Assembly: GCA_019239415.1 (NCBI GenBank)
Contig: JAFAZW010000021.1
Coordinates: 1 to 64,000 of the forward strand
Source: Alphaproteobacteria bacterium
GTDB taxonomy: Bacteria; Pseudomonadota; Alphaproteobacteria; Sphingomonadales; Sphingomonadaceae
DNA length: 64,000 nucleotides
Direction: 5' to 3'
Program-made: the position numbers and the translations under genes
Notes under the pieces: model-generated
Seen by the model: only the letters and a program-made list of their open reading frames with translations
Database searches by the model: none
What the model was told of the DNA's origin: nothing
Part shown: positions 39,601 through 54,402 of the stretch, in pieces
How positions within the stretch are numbered: the stretch's first letter is position 1
Layout of the letters: the number at the start of each line of letters is the position of its first letter

Positions 39601-39920
39601 GTGTGCGCCGGCGCGTCGACGGTGAGGACGGGGTTGCCGGGGGCGAGGCCCTTGCCGTCGCCGGCTTCGTCGCCGGTGACGATGACGGAGGAGCTGGTGA
39701 CGTGCGGGTGGGTGTCGCCGACGCCGTCGCGCGGCAAGGCGGTCTGGTAGACCGACGCGATCGTCAGGCTCTTCGAATAAGTGGGGCTGGAGAGGCTCCA
39801 GGTCAGGCTTTGCTGGTCGGCGGCGAGGCGGGCGAAGCCGTCGCTCTCGGCAAGGGTCGGCGCGATCAGGCCGGCATCACTGTTCCATGGGGCGAACAAG
39901 GTCGTGCCGCGACGCAGCAT
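36624..39920 (-). CDS. Serralysin-like M10 metalloprotease with RTX repeats (1098 aa)
   Basis: LIHEIGHGHGLAHPHDNGG (HExxHxxGxxH), MMSYEDG Met-turn, [26 protein letters not shown]. Confidence 0.93.
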   Translation of the reverse strand: MLRRGTTLFAPWNSDAGLIAPTLAESDGFARLAADQQSLTWSLSSPTYSKSLTIASVYQTALPRDGVGDTHPHVTSSSVIVTGDEAGDGKGLAPGNPVLTVDAPAHTIGTINTIGDQDFYSVDLVAGQTYQIGMYGYAGGPNAVANPDSYVEIYAADGTTLLGSGDGGANTPANNVNSGFDVLMTFVAPTTGTYYINARAFDQDPTNGTKGDTVGDYELFVHNATNDPNVYHPYYTDDSPLYAIDWGTRVNKVNQTAANPDGNEGPRPTGNAQGTPTYGSALDMNAILAANGKTAADIVGKNVITIYFAHAGEVITSVENPTSPGLPPVAVETSDVSQFEHDAVMTALHQFEKVADVIYLEVQDKSQADFEYASYKGTPGPGISLLGSMEPPDEPNEGLALFNSGDYRWNATDLQQGGFSFVTLIHEIGHGHGLAHPHDNGGHSGIMHGVQPEGAGVADYTTGDYHLNQSVFTMMSYEDGWQDSPYGNAPTSGGYGYLGGLMAFDIAAIQDKYGVNEDTATGNDVYIIKDVNAPGTYYTSIWDAGGTDEIKYVGARDTTIDLRPATLKYEWGGGGWVSFAYGIYGGYTIANGVTIENATSDAGNDTLTGNDVANHLSAGAGTDTLYGNGGDDILDGGTGADHMEGGTGNDVYLVDDAGDVIVENAGEGTDTIQTALASYTLPENVETLVYTGTGNFTGNGNAGNDLVTSAGGNDYLDLSQGGADVAHAGAGNDAVYFGATFGAGDVADGGDGNDTVGIRGDYTGAGKLTIAAGQLVSVETLSIMTSTGAPVGYDISWSDGNLAAGQKMTIYAGNLAAGENLSFDGSAEAHGYFVIYGGLGNDSLKGGSGSDGFYFGPGKFDHNDHIDGGGGSQNQLGLDGSYDFEAGSALGTFGGNFTNIQTIVLYAGRAGDPNAPYPNVYHIVTNEAAVDAGKTLTIYGTPVASDLVFDGSAEHDGAFRILSGTGNDTLTGGAGNDTLYGNLGADTLTGGGGNDTFLYTAVAQSAGSSVDHILDFAAGDLIDLSQIDADTTQAGDQGFSFIGANAFGHHAGELRATFDQQGNVWTIQGDVDGDGNADFTLLVTTQNNHAIVGGDFLA

Positions 39921-40196
39921 AGGCTTCCTCCTGGGCTATGTTCTGGGGGATCGAACGCTCCCGCCGCCGGATGCTGATCGGCGGTGCGCAGGCGCGCGGG
40001 GAGACGTCGGCAGGCCGGGCGGCGCGCCAGGACGAGCGGGGCGATGTGCCGCGAGCACCGTCCAGGAGCCAATCACCACCTCTTGGTAAATACCTGCTTA
40101 AGCAGCATAAACCCGGCGAGGCCGATCCGGTTCCCGCGGCCGCTCGGACGGTCGGGAGCCACGTGGGACGGAGGGCGCCGGGGGGAACGGGGAGAC

Positions 40197-41048
40197 TTAG
40201 GGTGCCGGGCTGGTCGCGTAGAGCGTCCGCAGCGCCTGCCAGGCAGCCGGGTGGTAGACGCTGCCGTGACCTTCCGGCGAGCGGGCGACGGTCACGCCGG
40301 GCGTGGGCCGGCGCCGCAGCGCCGCCGCCAGCCGATCCTGCTCGGCGCGTTCGCGCGCGGCCGCGTCGGCCGGCGGTGCCGGCGTCTCGAAGGCCAGGAA
40401 GAGGCGGCGCCCCGCCGGGCGCGGCAGGCTGAGGTCGGCTTCGGCTCCGTCGACCAGCTTGCCGCCGTTCCACCACAGGCTCGGGCTGACGGCGATATAG
40501 TCGTCGAACAGTTCGGGCCGCTTGAGATAGGTCTCAAGTACGAACAGGCCGGCGAGGGACTCGCCGATGAGCGCGCTGCGTCCGTTCGTCCGAAACCGCG
40601 CGGCAACCCAGGGCTTCAGCTCGCCGCGCAGGAAATGGCGATAGGCCTCCGCCCCGCCGCCGGTGGGGACGCGTCGGCGATCCGCGGCGATCGACGAGGG
40701 GGAGGTGAGGTCGTGACGCCGGTCGACGCCCTCCACGCCGACGACGATCAGCTCCTCGCCCTGTCCGTAGGCGGCCGCAATGCGGGTGAGGGCGGCGATG
40801 TGGACGAAGTCCTCCCGTTCGCCGCCGTCGAGAAGATAGAGGACGGCGAAGCGCCGTCCCGGCCGACCGTAATCGGCGGGAAGGGCCACGTTGATCCGTC
40901 GGCGGTCGCCGAGCACGGCGGAGGCGATCTCGTAGCTGGTGCCGATCGTGACCGGGCGTCCGGCCGGGAGCGGCGCGGGCGGCAGCGCGTCCGCCGCCGG
41001 CGCGGCGACGAGCAGCGGCAGGAGGGCGAGAGGATTCATGCCCGGCAC
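40197..41048 (-). CDS. Putative esterase (alpha/beta hydrolase, Fes/EstD-like)
   Basis: FAVLYLLDGG, ALIGESLAGLF nucleophile elbow, SPSLWWNGG. Confidence 0.85.
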   Translation of the reverse strand: MPGMNPLALLPLLVAAPAADALPPAPLPAGRPVTIGTSYEIASAVLGDRRRINVALPADYGRPGRRFAVLYLLDGGEREDFVHIAALTRIAAAYGQGEELIVVGVEGVDRRHDLTSPSSIAADRRRVPTGGGAEAYRHFLRGELKPWVAARFRTNGRSALIGESLAGLFVLETYLKRPELFDDYIAVSPSLWWNGGKLVDGAEADLSLPRPAGRRLFLAFETPAPPADAAARERAEQDRLAAALRRRPTPGVTVARSPEGHGSVYHPAAWQALRTLYATSPAP

Positions 41049-41077
41049 GTGCCGCTGCGCGGCGTCCGTCGCGGCGC

Positions 41078-43435
41078 TTATTCCGCCGCTTCGGTCCAGA
41101 TCGCCGGCTTCGCCGCCGCGACCGCGTTGCGCCTGGCGTCGAGCTTGCGGAAGGTGGCGAGCGCCTGACCGACCACCTGGTCCATATTGTAATAGCGGTA
41201 GGTGGCGAGGCGGCCGACGAAGGTGACGTTGTCGGTCGCGTCGGCCAGCGCCTCGTACTTCTTGAACAGCGCCTGGTTCTCCGCCCGCGGGATCGGATAA
41301 TAAGGATCGCCCTCGGCCGACGGATATTCGTAGGTGACGCTGGTCCGCGGCGCCGTCTGGCCCGTCAGGTGCTTGTACTCGGTGATCCGGGTGTAGGGCA
41401 CCTGCGGGTCGGGGTAATTGACCACCGCGACCGGCTGGAAATTCTCCGTCTCGAGCACCTTATGCTCGAACCGCAGGCTCCGGTAGGGCAGCTTGCCGTA
41501 GCGGAAGCCGAAATATTCGTCGATCGGCCCGGTGAAGACGATGTGGCCGGCGTCGACTTCCTCGATGACGTCCTTGTAGTCGGTCGACAGCAGCACATCG
41601 ATGTTCGGGTGGTCGAGCATCCGATTGAACATGGCGGTGTAGCCGTCCTTCGGCATCGCCTGGTGCTTGTCGCCGAAATAGCGTTCGTCCGTGTTGGTGC
41701 GCGTCGGGATGCGCGACGTGACGGCCTTGTCGAGCCCGGATGGGTCGATGCCCCATTGCTTCCTGGTATAACCCTGGAAGAACAGCTCGTAGAGCTCGCG
41801 CCCGACGGCGTTGATGACGACGTCCTCGCTCGTCTTGATCTCGTCCACCGGCTCGGCGCGCGAAGCGAGATAGGCCGCCGCTTCCTCGTCCGTCCGCAGG
41901 TCGAGCCCGAACAGCTTGTTCAAGGTGGTGCGGTTGATCGGGATCGGCACGAGCTGGTCGCGGACATGCGCCAGCACCTTGTGCTCGTAGGGCCGCCACG
42001 CCGTGAACCGGGAGAGATAGTCGAAGATCTCGTCCGAGTTGGTGTGGAAGATGTGCGGCCCGTACTGGTGGATGAGGATGCCGGCCTCGTCGAGATGGTC
42101 GTAGGCGTTGCCGGCGACGTGCGGCCGGCGGTCGATGACGAGGACGCGGGCGTCGTGCTGGCTGGCCAGTCGCTCGGCGATCACCGAGCCGGCGAACCCG
42201 GCCCCGACGACCAGATAATCGTACTGCCGGCGCGCTGCGGTCTTGACGATGTTGGGGCCCGCGGTCGGCACCGTCATCGCCTCGCGGACCAGGCCGGCCA
42301 TGCGGGCATAGGTGATGTCCCAGCTCAGGTTGGCGAGCTTGAGGTCGACGTCCTTCAGCCATGCGTCGCCGGAGCGGGCGAGCTCGAGCGCCCGTTCGCA
42401 CGCCTTGACGAATGCCGCGGCGCCGTCGGCGATGAACACCGCGTCGAGGTCCGCATAATGGCGGATGACGTCGGTGATCGGCGTCGACACGACCGGGCGG
42501 CCGCCGGCGAGATATTCCGGCGTCTTGGTCGGCGAGATGAACTTCGTCGACTCGTTGATCGCGAAGGGCATCAAGGCGACGTCCCAGCCGCCGAGATAGA
42601 GCGGCAGCTCGTCGTACGTCTTGCCGCCGACATAGTGGATGTTGGCCCGCACCGGCAGGTCGGCCGGGTCGATCTTGACCACCGGGCCGACCATGACGAT
42701 CGACCATTCGGGGTGGGCATCGGCGACGGCGGCGACCAGTTCGAGGTCCATCCGCTCGTCGATCACGCCGTAGAAACCGAGCCGCGGCTTGCCGATCGGC
42801 CCCTGGTCGTCGGGCGAGGCGTCGACGCCGCGCGCCTGCGCGAAATGGGCGCGGTCGACGCTCGACGGGAACGGGTGGATGTTCGCATGCCGGTCCTTCT
42901 TCGCCTCGTAGAGCGAATAGCCGCCGGTGAAGACGACATCGGCGGAGTCGATCAGCTCCTGCTCGAGGCTGAGCAGCTGCGGCGGCGCGAAGCGGAAATT
43001 GGCCAGCTCGTCCATGCAGTCGTAGACGGTCGCGGCGCTGGCGACGTGCCGCGAGAAGGGCAGCATCATCGGCGTGTAGTACCAGCGGATGAACGGCCCG
43101 GTCTCTCCGGCGAGGAAATCGTCGAGCAGGCGTTTCAGCACCGGCTCGCGCGCGGCCTCCGTGAGGCTCTCGGGGATGGACGGCGTGACGACGACGACGC
43201 CGGTCTCGGCGCAGGTCCTGACCCCGAGCGCCGGCTCGCATTCGGGGAGCGCCGCCTCGGGCTCCTCCCAGAAGATGACGCGGCGATCCTGGGCGAAGCG
43301 GCTCATCAGGTGCTGGGGCCGCTGGAAGACGAAATTCCACCGCAGGTGCGAGAAGCAGATGAGAGTATGGCCGTCGGCCTGATGCGACGCAAAGCGGGTC
43401 TGCCCCATGTCCGAGGCGGTGGAGAGCTTGATCAA
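41078..43435 (-). CDS. Glycosyltransferase-UDP-galactopyranose mutase fusion protein (785 aa)
   Basis: N-terminal HLRWNFVFQRPQHLMSRFA and TKTPEYLAGGRPVVSTPI (GT-like); C-terminal YDYLVVGAGFAGSVIAERLA, HIFHTNSDEIFDYLSRF, GYTRKQWGIDPSGL (UGM). Confidence 0.9.
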   Translation of the reverse strand: MIKLSTASDMGQTRFASHQADGHTLICFSHLRWNFVFQRPQHLMSRFAQDRRVIFWEEPEAALPECEPALGVRTCAETGVVVVTPSIPESLTEAAREPVLKRLLDDFLAGETGPFIRWYYTPMMLPFSRHVASAATVYDCMDELANFRFAPPQLLSLEQELIDSADVVFTGGYSLYEAKKDRHANIHPFPSSVDRAHFAQARGVDASPDDQGPIGKPRLGFYGVIDERMDLELVAAVADAHPEWSIVMVGPVVKIDPADLPVRANIHYVGGKTYDELPLYLGGWDVALMPFAINESTKFISPTKTPEYLAGGRPVVSTPITDVIRHYADLDAVFIADGAAAFVKACERALELARSGDAWLKDVDLKLANLSWDITYARMAGLVREAMTVPTAGPNIVKTAARRQYDYLVVGAGFAGSVIAERLASQHDARVLVIDRRPHVAGNAYDHLDEAGILIHQYGPHIFHTNSDEIFDYLSRFTAWRPYEHKVLAHVRDQLVPIPINRTTLNKLFGLDLRTDEEAAAYLASRAEPVDEIKTSEDVVINAVGRELYELFFQGYTRKQWGIDPSGLDKAVTSRIPTRTNTDERYFGDKHQAMPKDGYTAMFNRMLDHPNIDVLLSTDYKDVIEEVDAGHIVFTGPIDEYFGFRYGKLPYRSLRFEHKVLETENFQPVAVVNYPDPQVPYTRITEYKHLTGQTAPRTSVTYEYPSAEGDPYYPIPRAENQALFKKYEALADATDNVTFVGRLATYRYYNMDQVVGQALATFRKLDARRNAVAAAKPAIWTEAAE

Positions 43436-43603
43436 CGCGGGTTTCCCTAGGTGTGAGGACCTGGCCGAATAACGTGCCCGAGGACGTTTCGGTTCCGCGC
43501 CGCAGCATGGATAAAAGTTAACGCAGATAAGGACTAAGCTGGCTTGTTTCGCGTCCGGGCCGTTCCGGCGGCGAGTCCGATTGTCCGATAAATCGGCGGC
43601 AGG

Positions 43604-45664
43604 TCAGCCCTCGAACGCCCCCCTCAACTCGTCCAGCCACGGTGCCGCCGTCCCGTCCGCCGGCGCGCGCCAGTCGCCGCGCGGGCTGAGCGAGCCGCCG
43701 GCCGAGACCTTGGCCGAATTGGGAATGGCGGTGCGCTTGAACTGGCTGATCTGGAAGAAGCGATAGAGGAAGACCTCGAGCCATTGGCGGATCGTCGCGA
43801 GGTCGTAGGCGCGCTTCAGCCCCTCCGGATAGCCGGCCGGCCACGCCCCTTGCGCCGCGTCGCGCCACGCCTGCCAGGCCATGAACGCCACCTTTGACGG
43901 CGGCTGGCCGGAGCGCAGGATGTGGAAGAGGAAGAAATCGTGCAGCTCGTAGGGACCGATCCGGTCCTCGGTCGACTGCATCTCGCCTTCAGCGTCGGGC
44001 GGAACCAGCTCGGGCGAGATTTTCGTGTCCAATATGGCCTCCAGAACGCGGTTGGTCTCCGCGTCGAGCTGCCCGGTCTTGATCACCCAGCGCACCAGAT
44101 ATTGAATGAGCGTCTTCGGCACGCCGGCATTGACGCCGTAATGGCTCATCTGGTCGCCGACGCCGTAGGTCGACCAGCCGAGCGCGATCTCGCTGAGGTC
44201 GCCGGTGCCGACGACGAAGCCGCGCCGCTGGTTGGCGAGGCGGAAGAGATAGTCGGTCCTCAGCCCCGCCTGCACGTTCTCGAAGGTGACGTCGTAGACG
44301 TCGGCCCCGCGCTCGCCCTTGGCATAGGGGTGGCCCATGTCCTTCAGCATCTGCTCGGCGGCCGGGCGGATGTCGATCTCCTCGCCGACGACGCCCAGCG
44401 CCTTCATCAGCGCCCAGGCGTTCGACCTGGTCGTGTCCCCGGTGGCGAAGCCCGGCATGGTGAAGCCGAGGATCGTCGAGCGCGGCAGGCCGAGAAAGTC
44501 GCACATCTTCGCGCAGACCAGCAGGGCGTGGGTCGAATCGAGCCCGCCCGAGACGCCGATCACCAGCTTGTCGCCGCTCGTCGTGCGGAAGCGCTTGGCG
44601 AGGCCCTGGACCTGGATGTTGAACGCCTCGTAGCAGTCCGAATCGAGCTGTTCGATGCGATTGGGCACATAGGGGAAGCGGCGCAGGGTGCGGCGGAAGC
44701 CGATGTCGCCCGTCGCCGGCTTGTGCTCGAAGTGGATGCGCCGGGCGGTCTTCTCCGGATGGCCGGCGGCGACCGCATTGTCGTTGAAGGTCGGCATCCG
44801 CATCCGCTCGAGCCGCAGCCGCTGCGCGTCGACGTCGGCGACGCACAGCTCGGGGTCGACGTCGAAGCGGCTCGAGCTGCAGAGGAGATCGCCGAGCTCG
44901 TAGATCGAGCCTTGCCCGTCCCAGGCGAGGTCGGTGGTGCTTTCGCCCGGCCCGGCGGCGGAGAAGACGTAGGCGGCGCAGCAGCGGCTCGCCTGGGCCG
45001 CGCAGAGCAGGGCCCGCTCGTCCGCCTTGCCGATGGTGATGTTGGAGGCGGAGAGGTTGCACAGGATGAGCGCGCCGGCGAGCGCGCCCCAGGTCGAGGG
45101 CGGCTGCGGGGCCCAATAATCCTCGCAGATCTCGACGAAGAAGGTGAAGTCGGCGAGGTCCTCGGCGGCGAAGACGAGGTCGGTGCCGAACGGCACCACC
45201 TCGTCCGCCACGGCGATCTCGATGGCGTTGAGGCCGATCCCTGAGACGAACCAGCGCTTCTCGTAATATTCCCGGTAATTGGGCAGGAAGCTTTTCGGCA
45301 CCACGCCGAGGATGCGGCCACGGCTGACGATGAGCGCGCAATTGTAGAGCCGCCCGTTGCGGCGCAGCGGCGCGCCGATCACGCAGACGGGGCCGAGGCG
45401 CTTCGTCTCGTCGCGGAAGCGGGCGATCCCCGCCTCCACCGCGTCGAGGAAGGCCTCCTGCATGAAGAGGTCGTCGACCGCGTAGGAGGAGATGTTGAGC
45501 TCGGGGAAGACGACGAGGTCGCACCCTTTCGCGTCCGCCTCGCGGGCGAGGGCGATCGCCTGGTCGACGTTGAACGCGACGTCGCCGGACGAGGCGGTCG
45601 GGCTCGCCGCCGCGCAACGCACATAGCCGTGGCGGTGGATCGCTTCGAAAGGCGCCTTGCTCAC
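43604..45664 (-). CDS. nadE: Glutamine-hydrolysing NAD+ synthase
   Basis: Nitrilase-type N-domain (LVVFPELNISSYAVDDLF) plus synthetase domain LVIGVSGGLDSTHALLV; GTG start overlaps the upstream TGA. Confidence 0.93.
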   Translation of the reverse strand: MSKAPFEAIHRHGYVRCAAASPTASSGDVAFNVDQAIALAREADAKGCDLVVFPELNISSYAVDDLFMQEAFLDAVEAGIARFRDETKRLGPVCVIGAPLRRNGRLYNCALIVSRGRILGVVPKSFLPNYREYYEKRWFVSGIGLNAIEIAVADEVVPFGTDLVFAAEDLADFTFFVEICEDYWAPQPPSTWGALAGALILCNLSASNITIGKADERALLCAAQASRCCAAYVFSAAGPGESTTDLAWDGQGSIYELGDLLCSSSRFDVDPELCVADVDAQRLRLERMRMPTFNDNAVAAGHPEKTARRIHFEHKPATGDIGFRRTLRRFPYVPNRIEQLDSDCYEAFNIQVQGLAKRFRTTSGDKLVIGVSGGLDSTHALLVCAKMCDFLGLPRSTILGFTMPGFATGDTTRSNAWALMKALGVVGEEIDIRPAAEQMLKDMGHPYAKGERGADVYDVTFENVQAGLRTDYLFRLANQRRGFVVGTGDLSEIALGWSTYGVGDQMSHYGVNAGVPKTLIQYLVRWVIKTGQLDAETNRVLEAILDTKISPELVPPDAEGEMQSTEDRIGPYELHDFFLFHILRSGQPPSKVAFMAWQAWRDAAQGAWPAGYPEGLKRAYDLATIRQWLEVFLYRFFQISQFKRTAIPNSAKVSAGGSLSPRGDWRAPADGTAAPWLDELRGAFEG

Positions 45665-46161
45665 AGCATCTCCGTCATCATCTCGACCGCGACCTTCATG
45701 CACTTGACGCGTGTAGCACCGCGGCCGCCGGGACCGAAATGCTCCTCGCGATGCGCGGTCTTCCGGCCCGCGCGCGCGCAGCCGAAATGGACGAGGCCGG
45801 GCTCGTCGCCGGCGTCGGCGAAGCCGGTGACGGCGAGGGCGATATGCGCGCGGCTGTGCGCCAGCGCGCCCTCGGCCATCGCGATCGCGACCTCGCGGGA
45901 CACGGCGCCTTTCGTTTCGATGAGGTCGAGCGCCACGCCGAGCATCTCGGCCTTCGCCTCGTTCGAATAGGTGACGAAGCCGCGGTCGAAGACGTGGGCG
46001 ACGCCCTGCACGTCGGTGAGCAGCGAGGCGAGCATGCCGCCGGTGCAGCTCTCCGCCGTCGCCAGCATGAGGTCCCGCTCGTGGGCTTTCTGGAGGAGGC
46101 GGCGCGTGGCCTCCTCGGTCTCGTCGGGAAGGACCGGGGAGAGGGTCTCGGTGTCGTTCAT
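45661..46161 (-). CDS. pncC: CinA family/nicotinamide-nucleotide amidohydrolase
   Basis: LMLATAESCTGGMLASLLTDVQG, FVTYSNEAKAEMLGV, VTGFADAG. Confidence 0.88.
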   Translation of the reverse strand: MNDTETLSPVLPDETEEATRRLLQKAHERDLMLATAESCTGGMLASLLTDVQGVAHVFDRGFVTYSNEAKAEMLGVALDLIETKGAVSREVAIAMAEGALAHSRAHIALAVTGFADAGDEPGLVHFGCARAGRKTAHREEHFGPGGRGATRVKCMKVAVEMMTEML

Positions 46162-46223
46162 GGCCAAGGAACCGTGCCCCCGCGCCGGATGTTCCACATC
46201 CCGAACGAGGGAGAACATAGATC

Positions 46224-47052
<829 letters not shown>

Positions 47053-47054
47053 TT

Positions 47055-47098
47055 GGGGACACGTACTTTTTCACGAAAAAGTACGTGTCCCCTTTTTT
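47055..47098 (+). terminator. Strong rho-independent terminator / REP-like palindrome
   Basis: GGGGACACGTACTTTTT-CACG-AAAAAGTACGTGTCCCC followed by TTTTTT. Confidence 0.85.
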
Positions 47099-47158
47099 CG
47101 GAAGGGCTTCGACAAGCTCAGCCCGAACGGTCTTGCTATTGATAGTCACACGCAGGCT

Positions 47159-49759
<2,601 letters not shown>

Positions 49760-49834
49760 GATTACCCCTGTCTCCTCTCGGGGAGGATGTAGTGTTGCAT
49801 TTATGCAACGCAAGAGGGGCGCGATCGCCGGGGT

Positions 49835-50249
49835 CTATCGGCTGTCGCGCACGGTCACGCCGTTCGCGCGGAGATTGGCCAGGCTCTGCTCGACGGCGGC
49901 CTGGGCGGCGGTGGAGGACCGGTCCTTCACGTAGCCGTCGCAGGCCTTGTCGGCGAGGCGCATCGCCTCCTCCTGGCGCTGGGCCCTCTCGTGCCGCCGG
50001 GCTTTCGCGGCTTTTTCCTCCGCGCTCAGAGCGGCGTCGCAATCGACATAGTCGGAGCCGTCGTCGCTGCTCCCGCACTGCATCGGGCCTTCGTACATGG
50101 TGCGCAGCATCATCAGCGGATAGGCGCGCTGGATATTGCGGCAGGCGATGTCGAGCCGCTTCAGCCGCTCGCGCTCCGGCGATGCGGCGGACGCGGCCGT
50201 CGCGACCGCGACCAGGGCCAGGACGGCATGCCGGTGCGTCGAACTCACG
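49835..50249 (-). CDS. Hypothetical secreted protein
   Basis: GTG start giving VSSTHRHAVLALVAVATAASA signal-like N-terminus; ORF compatible with gene spacing. Confidence 0.5.
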
Positions 50250-50353
50250 GCCCCGAGCCTCCGCTCCCCGCCCCGGAGAGTCAACGCCGCTTCGACCGCA
50301 TCCGCGTCGCGGAGCCCGCAAGCTTGCAAGCCCGCGCGGTGGCGCGGTGACGA

Positions 50354-50406
50354 TCAGTGCACTGTCACCGTCGTAGGCAGCTAATACGGTGACAGTACAC
50401 TTATCT
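50354..50406. repeat. REP hairpin upstream of RAYT
   Basis: CAGTGCACTGTCACCG...ATACGGTGACAGTACACTTATCT. Confidence 0.85.
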
Positions 50407-50467
50407 CCGGAAACCGTAGAATTACTACCCCATTGACCGCGTTTTCCGGTCATGCGAGCATCGCGGG

Positions 50468-51153
50468 ATGGCGCGCCTCGCCCGTCTCGTCGTTCCCGGC
50501 ATCCCCCACCACGTGACCCAGCGCGGCAACGGCCGCCGCCGCGTCTTCTTCGAGGAGCGGGACTATGCCCGCTACCGCGACTGGCTCGCCGCGGCGTGCC
50601 GGGCGCAGGGCGTCGCCGCCTGGGCCTGGGTGCTGATGCCGAACCATGTGCACCTCATCCTCGTCCCTGCGGATGCCGACGGTCTGCGCCGCGCGCTGGC
50701 GCCGCTGCACCGCCGCTACGCCGGACTGATCCACGCGCGCGAGGATCGCTCCGGCCATTTCTGGCAGGGCCGGTTCGGTTGCGTCGCGATGGACGAGGCG
50801 CATCTCGCCGCCGCCTTGCGCCCTTCAACCCGGTGCGCGCGGGGCTGGCGGCGCGGCCATCGGACTGGCGCTGGTCGAGCGTGCACGCCCAGCTCGGGGG
50901 CACGAGCGACCGGCTCACCGCCGTGGCTCCGGTCGCGGCGCGCTATCCGGACTTTGCGGCTCTGCTCGCCTCGGGCGAGGATCCGGACACCAGCGAGCGG
51001 CTCCGGAGGGCCGAGAGGGTCGGGCGCCCCCTCGGCGATCCCGCCTTCCTCGACCGCCTCGCCGCGCTGACCGGCCGCCGCGTCGAGCCCGGCCGGCCGG
51101 GCCCGCGCCCCCGGTCCGTCGCGGCAGCATCGCCATCGCCGCAGCCGCGGTGA
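50468..51153 (+). pseudogene. REP-associated tyrosine transposase (RAYT, IS200-like), frameshifted near 50820
   Basis: VPGIPHHVTQRGNGRRRVFF, MPNHVHLIL (HUH), then frame change to NPVRAGLAARPSDWRWSSVHAQL. Confidence 0.85.
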
Positions 51154-51159
51154 CAGGAG

Positions 51160-51260
51160 TTGCGGTGACAGTGCACTCGACTCCCGAGGCTCGCACGAGC
51201 GCGAGTTCAGTGCACTGTCACCGCAATAGCGCACGCATACGGTGACAGTGCATTTATCTT
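51160..51260. repeat. REP units downstream of RAYT (half unit plus complete hairpin)
   Basis: GCGGTGACAGTGCACTCG; TTCAGTGCACTGTCACCGCAATAGCGCACGCATACGGTGACAGTGCATTTATCT. Confidence 0.85.
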
Positions 51261-51287
51261 AGGGTGCTCGCGCGGGTCAGCGCGGGA

Positions 51288-51343
51288 GTTCAGTGCACTG
51301 TCACCGGAATAGGTCGCTGATACGGTGACAGTGCATTTATCTC
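51288..51343. repeat. Second complete REP hairpin downstream of RAYT
   Basis: TTCAGTGCACTGTCACCGGAATAGGTCGCTGATACGGTGACAGTGCATTTATCT. Confidence 0.85.
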
Positions 51344-51425
51344 TCGCGCACCGCGCCGCATCGCGCCGTTGCAGCGGGGGAGGCCGCCGCTATGGTGCCG
51401 CGCGAACGAGACTCGGAGACGCCTG

Positions 51426-54323
<2,898 letters not shown>

Positions 54324-54324
54324 G

Positions 54325-54402
54325 GGGCGGGACTGGGGACTGGGGACCGGGGTGCGATACCTACCCTCCTTCCCAGTCCCTAGTCCCCAGTCCCCAGTCC
54401 CC
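54325..54402. repeat. Inverted heptamer-type repeat (GGGACTG)n overlapping the purK 3' end
   Basis: GGGACTGGGGACTGGGGACC ... TCCCAGTCCCTAGTCCCCAGTCCCCAGTCCCCC. Confidence 0.75.

Noticed and set aside
37431-39977. 848-aa plus-strand ORF opposite the M10 protease
   Set aside because: Antisense shadow of the RTX protease
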